Assembly: GCF_001667315.1 (NCBI RefSeq)
Contig: NZ_LZHT01000091.1
Location: 1 to 64,000, forward strand
Direction of reading: 5' to 3'
From: Mycobacterium sp. 852002-10029_SCH5224772
GTDB lineage: Bacteria > Actinomycetota > Actinomycetes > Mycobacteriales > Mycobacteriaceae
DNA length: 64,000 nt
Part shown: piece by piece, positions 61,801-64,000 of the stretch
How positions within the stretch are numbered: the stretch's first letter is position 1
Layout: every line of letters begins with the position of its first letter
The notes under the pieces: model-generated
The model's input: only the letters and a program-made list of their open reading frames with translations
The model's database searches: none
What the model was told of the DNA's origin: nothing
Position numbers and translations under genes: made by a program

Positions 61801-62095
61801 GGCCAAACACCTGCTCGACCTGATCCGCACAGGATGCCGGCCCCATGAGGAACCCGTCACCGAGGTCACCCGCGCCTTCAACGCTGCCACCCGCGAAGGC
61901 GCAGAGATGGGCAAGTACTCCGAATTGCTCACCGCAGCAATCCGATCCATGATCGATATCACCGAAGAACGCGATATCGACAGCCTCTTCAGCGGAGGAC
62001 ACACGACCGCGCTCACCCAGGCAATCGCCGGCCTCGACGACTTCGAACTCACCGCATTCATCGCGATCGTGGACACCACCGAAGGAACCACATGA
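58826..62095 (+). CDS. PLD-domain SNF2-type helicase
   Basis: A 1089-residue protein. Residues 1-170 form a phospholipase D-like domain (RLRIAASTFSIFAFEALRKE). The helicase core has Walker A DSVGLGKTFTAL (near 275), DESHNF (near 361), LSATPVNNRF (near 400), and motifs V-VI GTDVISEGQNLQDCDYLVN, RFGRIDRIGS (near 827). A long acidic linker lies at 590-700. PLD-SNF2 helicases occur in several phage defence sets; it likely translocates on DNA. It overlaps DUF4391 by 4 bp. Confidence 0.9.
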   Translation: MHIIDNVNDLLGDDLKAEMQAGSRLRIAASTFSIFAFEALRKELERVEGLEFVFTSPSFVAAAATDQLPKERRQFFIPPGPNGESSLYGSQFEIRLRNKLTQRAIARECAEWVRRKVRFRSNRTGAPMQQFAVVDDRVAYQPIQGFTSADLGYERGNAVSNVVTKLDDAPMARQYAALFDQIWNNPTQLEDVTQSVCDHIASVYAENSPARIYFLILYNLFSEFLDDISEDVLPNDRTGYQETQVWQSLYNFQRDAATGIINKLETYNGCILADSVGLGKTFTALAVIKYYELRNKSVLVLAPKKLAENWTNYNANLTTNIFARDRFNYDVLAHTDLSRTRGESLGLRLDRINWGNYDLVVIDESHNFRNADYAEEKESRYQRLMRQVIREGVKTKVLMLSATPVNNRFNDLKNQLQLAYEGESENLSQHLNISTTVEKVFSDAQRVFNEWSKLDPEARTTDRILQMLDFDFFELLDSVTIARSRKHIQAFYDTTEVGTFPQRLPPKSFRQPLSDLPKAPTFNEIFEQLQALTLAVYTPLAYVFPSRIGKYEDLYNVKGGTARSNIGQLGREQGLKKLMTVNLLKRLESSVEAFRLTLAKIEGAVDNTLIRLKSRTGSLNDLSVDLSGLDLDVDDEDDANVEALSFGEKIKIDLDDIDVESWQRDLWNDRETLRELLDEMRRVTPDHDLKLQELKRLIEDKAANPLNPLNRKALIFSAFADTAEYLYKQLAPALSDSGLHTALVTGGAHAAKTTLGTGYDFQQVLTLFSPKSKQRHLTMPKDTGELDVLIGTDVISEGQNLQDCDYLVNYDIHWNPVRIIQRFGRIDRIGSTNAQIQLVNFWPDISLDEYINLKERVENRMVIADLAGTADDNVLTLEGSDAAFRKEQLRKLQDEVIELEDVRTGVSITDLGLNDFRMDLLGYLKESGDLATAPKGLHAVIPADPSKGLHPGVLFALRNVDSDENINRGNRLHPHYLVYLDDNSNVIADHTEAKHLLDLIRTGCRPHEEPVTEVTRAFNAATREGAEMGKYSELLTAAIRSMIDITEERDIDSLFSGGHTTALTQAIAGLDDFELTAFIAIVDTTEGTT

Positions 62096-62757
62096 CGGCC
62101 CTGCTCTACCGCTGGCCCGTCGCCGCCAAATTCGGCCGTACCGTCCCCAAGGTCAAGTTCTACGAACACGGCACCGTGCCTGGTGCGGTGCGTGACAAAT
62201 TCGTCACCGAGGTCCAGCGCATCATCTGGACCTACAAACTCGCCCAATCCACCATCAACCTGCCCGGCAACGCAGATGTCCCCGAGATCCAAGTCTTCCA
62301 GATCGACACAAAGGGCGACGACGTCGGCGAATCCGTGCTCGCCGCCATCGACAAAGCGGTGAAGACCCCCATCATCTTCGAGATAGTCACAGGCGAAGGA
62401 GACGACCAGCGAGTCCGGATGGCCGCATCGCACAAGCAGGTCGGCGCCGCTACGCCGAAGCTCAGCGCCTACTACACGACCGACTGGCAATCCCAGGATG
62501 CCGAGCGGCAGCCACTACCGACAGCGATCAGCCTGCCGTCCCTGTACACCGCCATCCTCGCGCCGCTGACACCGGTATCAGCACGGCCTGGCGAGGAATT
62601 GTCGGACGTTGCTGCCAGACTCCAGGCCGTGCGCAAGCTCGAACGCGAGGTCGCCGCCCTGGAGCGCAAACTCCGTGCCGAGCCGCAACTCAACCGCAAG
62701 TTGGAGCTTCGGCGCACCATGAAAACGAAGCAAGCAGAACTGGAACAGCAGAGGTAG
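62092..62757 (+). CDS. DUF4391 family protein
   Basis: A 221-residue protein. It starts MTALLYRWPVAAKFGRTVPK, continues DKFVTEVQRIIWTYKLAQST and VQVFQIDTKG-like strands (IQVFQIDTKGDDVGESVLAA), and ends with a coiled coil (LERKLRAEPQLNRKLELRRT). DUF4391 genes are typically found between such a helicase and a type III Mod gene. Function unknown. ATG overlap upstream; the mod gene follows after 3 bp. Confidence 0.82.
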   Translation: MTALLYRWPVAAKFGRTVPKVKFYEHGTVPGAVRDKFVTEVQRIIWTYKLAQSTINLPGNADVPEIQVFQIDTKGDDVGESVLAAIDKAVKTPIIFEIVTGEGDDQRVRMAASHKQVGAATPKLSAYYTTDWQSQDAERQPLPTAISLPSLYTAILAPLTPVSARPGEELSDVAARLQAVRKLEREVAALERKLRAEPQLNRKLELRRTMKTKQAELEQQR

Positions 62758-62760
62758 CAG

Positions 62761-64000
62761 ATGGAAAAACTTCGCATGACATCGCCCGACCTGACCGAGG
62801 CCAATATCGACAGGCTCGCCGAGCTGTTCCCCAACGTCATCACCGAGACGCTCGACGTTGATGGGAATCCCAAAAAGGCCGTCGACTTCGACCTGCTGCG
62901 CCAAGAACTGTCAGACCACGTTGTCGAAGGCCCCCAGGAGCGCTACCGGCTCGACTGGCCCGGCAAACGGGAAGCAGCCTTCGCCGCCAACGCGCCAATC
63001 GCCAAGGCCCTCCGTCCGATCCGCGAGGAATCAGTCGACTTCGACACCACCAAAAACCTTTTCATCGAAGGCGACAACCTCGAAGCCCTGAAGCTGCTGC
63101 AAGAGTCGTACCTCGGCAAAGTCAAACTCATATATATCGACCCGCCCTACAACACCGGGAACGACTTCATTTACGACGACGATTTCGCCGAGTCCGCCAC
63201 CGACTACCTCGCGCGATCAGGCCAGGCAGACGGCGAGGGCGCCAAGCTCGTGGCGAACACGGAAGCTAACGGCCGCTTCCACTCCGACTGGCTGAGCATG
63301 ATGTACCCGCGCCTGAAGCTGGCTCGCACACTACTGAGTTCCGATGGCCTATTCATCGCCAGTATTGACAGCCACGAGACGCACAACCTGCGCAAGCTCT
63401 GCGACGAAGTTTTTGGTGAGCGCAACTTCGTTGCTGAAGCAATCGTTGTAGCAAGCCCGAGAGGCCGCCAGTCGGACTCCTTCCTTGCCGGAGTACACGA
63501 CACCCTCTTGATCTATGCACGCGACCGAGCCGCTGCTGTGGTGGGTGGGCGTCCGCTTGAATCGGACCAACGTAGCGAATTCAAGTTGAACGATCCCGAC
63601 ATTGGGCCCTACCGACTGCTGGGGCTGCGCCAACGGGGTACCGCTTCCAAGCGGAGCGATCGACCAGACATGTACTTTCCGTTTTATGTTGCGCCCAGCG
63701 GTGATGCCATCTCGCTTGAGCCCCATCCTGGATGGTCAGAGGTCCTTCCCCGTAAAGCTGACGGCACCGACGGTCGATGGGCGTGGGGTAAGGAGAGGTG
63801 CTCGAAGATGAAACACCTCCTTGTCGCTAAGTGGATCGAGCGCCGCAATGAGTTTGACGTCTTCCATAAGGACGCGCTGTTCCGGGAAGGAGCGGAGCGA
63901 CAGCGGAAGTTCAAGACTCTGTGGGACTCAAAGGGCTTCGATAATCAAAATGGTACGCAGGAGACGAAGGCGCTGTTGGGCGGTGACTTCATGAGTTACC
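62761..64000 (+). CDS. Type III-like Mod DNA methyltransferase, N-terminal part
   Basis: At least 413 residues, open at the window end. The N-terminus carries NLFIEGDNLEALKLLQESYL, and the catalytic motif IV is YIDPPYNTGNDFIYDDDF. This is an N6-adenine beta-class enzyme. SAM motif I (DPFAGSGT-like) should come later, beyond 64000, as in type III Mod proteins. It probably pairs with a Res helicase-nuclease encoded further right. Confidence 0.9.
   Translation, partial: MEKLRMTSPDLTEANIDRLAELFPNVITETLDVDGNPKKAVDFDLLRQELSDHVVEGPQERYRLDWPGKREAAFAANAPIAKALRPIREESVDFDTTKNLFIEGDNLEALKLLQESYLGKVKLIYIDPPYNTGNDFIYDDDFAESATDYLARSGQADGEGAKLVANTEANGRFHSDWLSMMYPRLKLARTLLSSDGLFIASIDSHETHNLRKLCDEVFGERNFVAEAIVVASPRGRQSDSFLAGVHDTLLIYARDRAAAVVGGRPLESDQRSEFKLNDPDIGPYRLLGLRQRGTASKRSDRPDMYFPFYVAPSGDAISLEPHPGWSEVLPRKADGTDGRWAWGKERCSKMKHLLVAKWIERRNEFDVFHKDALFREGAERQRKFKTLWDSKGFDNQNGTQETKALLGGDFMSY

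Larger units (their letters stand above)
52745..64000 (+). mobile_element. Trio-recombinase element carrying a defence operon (left end)
   Basis: The left border is between 52740 and 52755, inside methyltransferase motif I. The first recombinase starts 80-90 bp further in. The mobility operon spans 52833-58514 and the cargo operon 58638 to beyond 64000. The right border is not in the window. Layout matches Tn554-like or recombinase-in-trio elements that insert at conserved gene sites. Confidence 0.8.

Noticed and set aside
58638..64000. Labelling the cargo operon as DISARM or BREX
   Set aside because: No DUF1998, PglZ or BrxC-type gene is seen. A helicase with a PLD domain and a methyltransferase is not enough for either label.

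Overview
The window is high-GC actinobacterial DNA from a Mycobacterium, most likely a slow grower of the M. avium complex type. The first 5.7 kb carry the mycobacterial block thrS, HIT phosphorylase, pgsA1, patA, pimA and a NUDIX-type membrane gene in the conserved order, and a catalase-related peroxidase resembles one I recall from M. avium subsp. paratuberculosis. The species cannot be fixed by reading alone. Bases 1-93 are almost pure G/C runs and look like a sequence-end artefact.

Chromosomal part, about 94-36,120. (i) 94-5,666, minus strand: phosphatidylinositol mannoside synthesis operon with overlapping genes. (ii) 5,849-16,406: stress membrane protein, CPA1 antiporter, PaaI thioesterase plus aldo/keto reductase, DUF1990, DoxX with a divergent SufR-like regulator, nitronate monooxygenase, cupin, a second SufR-like regulator, 7Fe ferredoxin and a methyltransferase. 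(iii) 16,417-25,387: aromatic catabolism. pcaB, pcaG and pcaH (protocatechuate branch) lie near a ring-hydroxylating dioxygenase alpha/beta pair, a dihydrodiol-type SDR, a class II aldolase-family protein and an IclR regulator. This set resembles phthalate-to-protocatechuate operons of actinobacteria. A hemerythrin and a Rieske protein lie between. (iv) 25,438-36,121: SGNH hydrolase, DedA, TetR, STAS, glutamate-cysteine ligase type 2, TauE/SafE, catalase-like peroxidase, SDR, FadD-type ligase, enoyl-CoA hydratase and small proteins.

Mobile element 1, about 36,163-49,307, is a 13.1-kb integrated element. It is bounded by a 20-bp direct repeat identical to the 3' end of a tRNA-Val(CAC) gene. 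It has a tyrosine integrase, several excisionase-like HTH proteins, an AAA ATPase of replication type, a tail-fibre-like protein and a chain of tiny genes joined by 4-bp overlaps. It has no terminase, portal or capsid gene, so it looks like a satellite or cryptic prophage. On its opposite strand it carries a nuclease-like plus AlbA_2/Schlafen-type gene pair that could be a defence module, and two tandem paralogous secreted micro-peptides. A tRNA cluster Val(CAC) / Gly(GCC)-Cys(GCA)-Val(GAC) follows.

Mobile element 2, about 52,745 to beyond 64,000, has inserted inside an MmeI-type DNA methyltransferase gene, exactly in the codons of its SAM-binding motif I. Its mobility operon has three large tyrosine-recombinase-type proteins and a small HTH/coiled-coil protein, all with 4-bp overlaps, as in Tn554-like or trio-recombinase elements. 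Its cargo is an HTH protein, a PLD-SNF2 helicase, a DUF4391 protein and a type III-like Mod methyltransferase that runs off the end. So a defence-carrying element has interrupted another restriction-modification gene. This is the most interesting part of the window.
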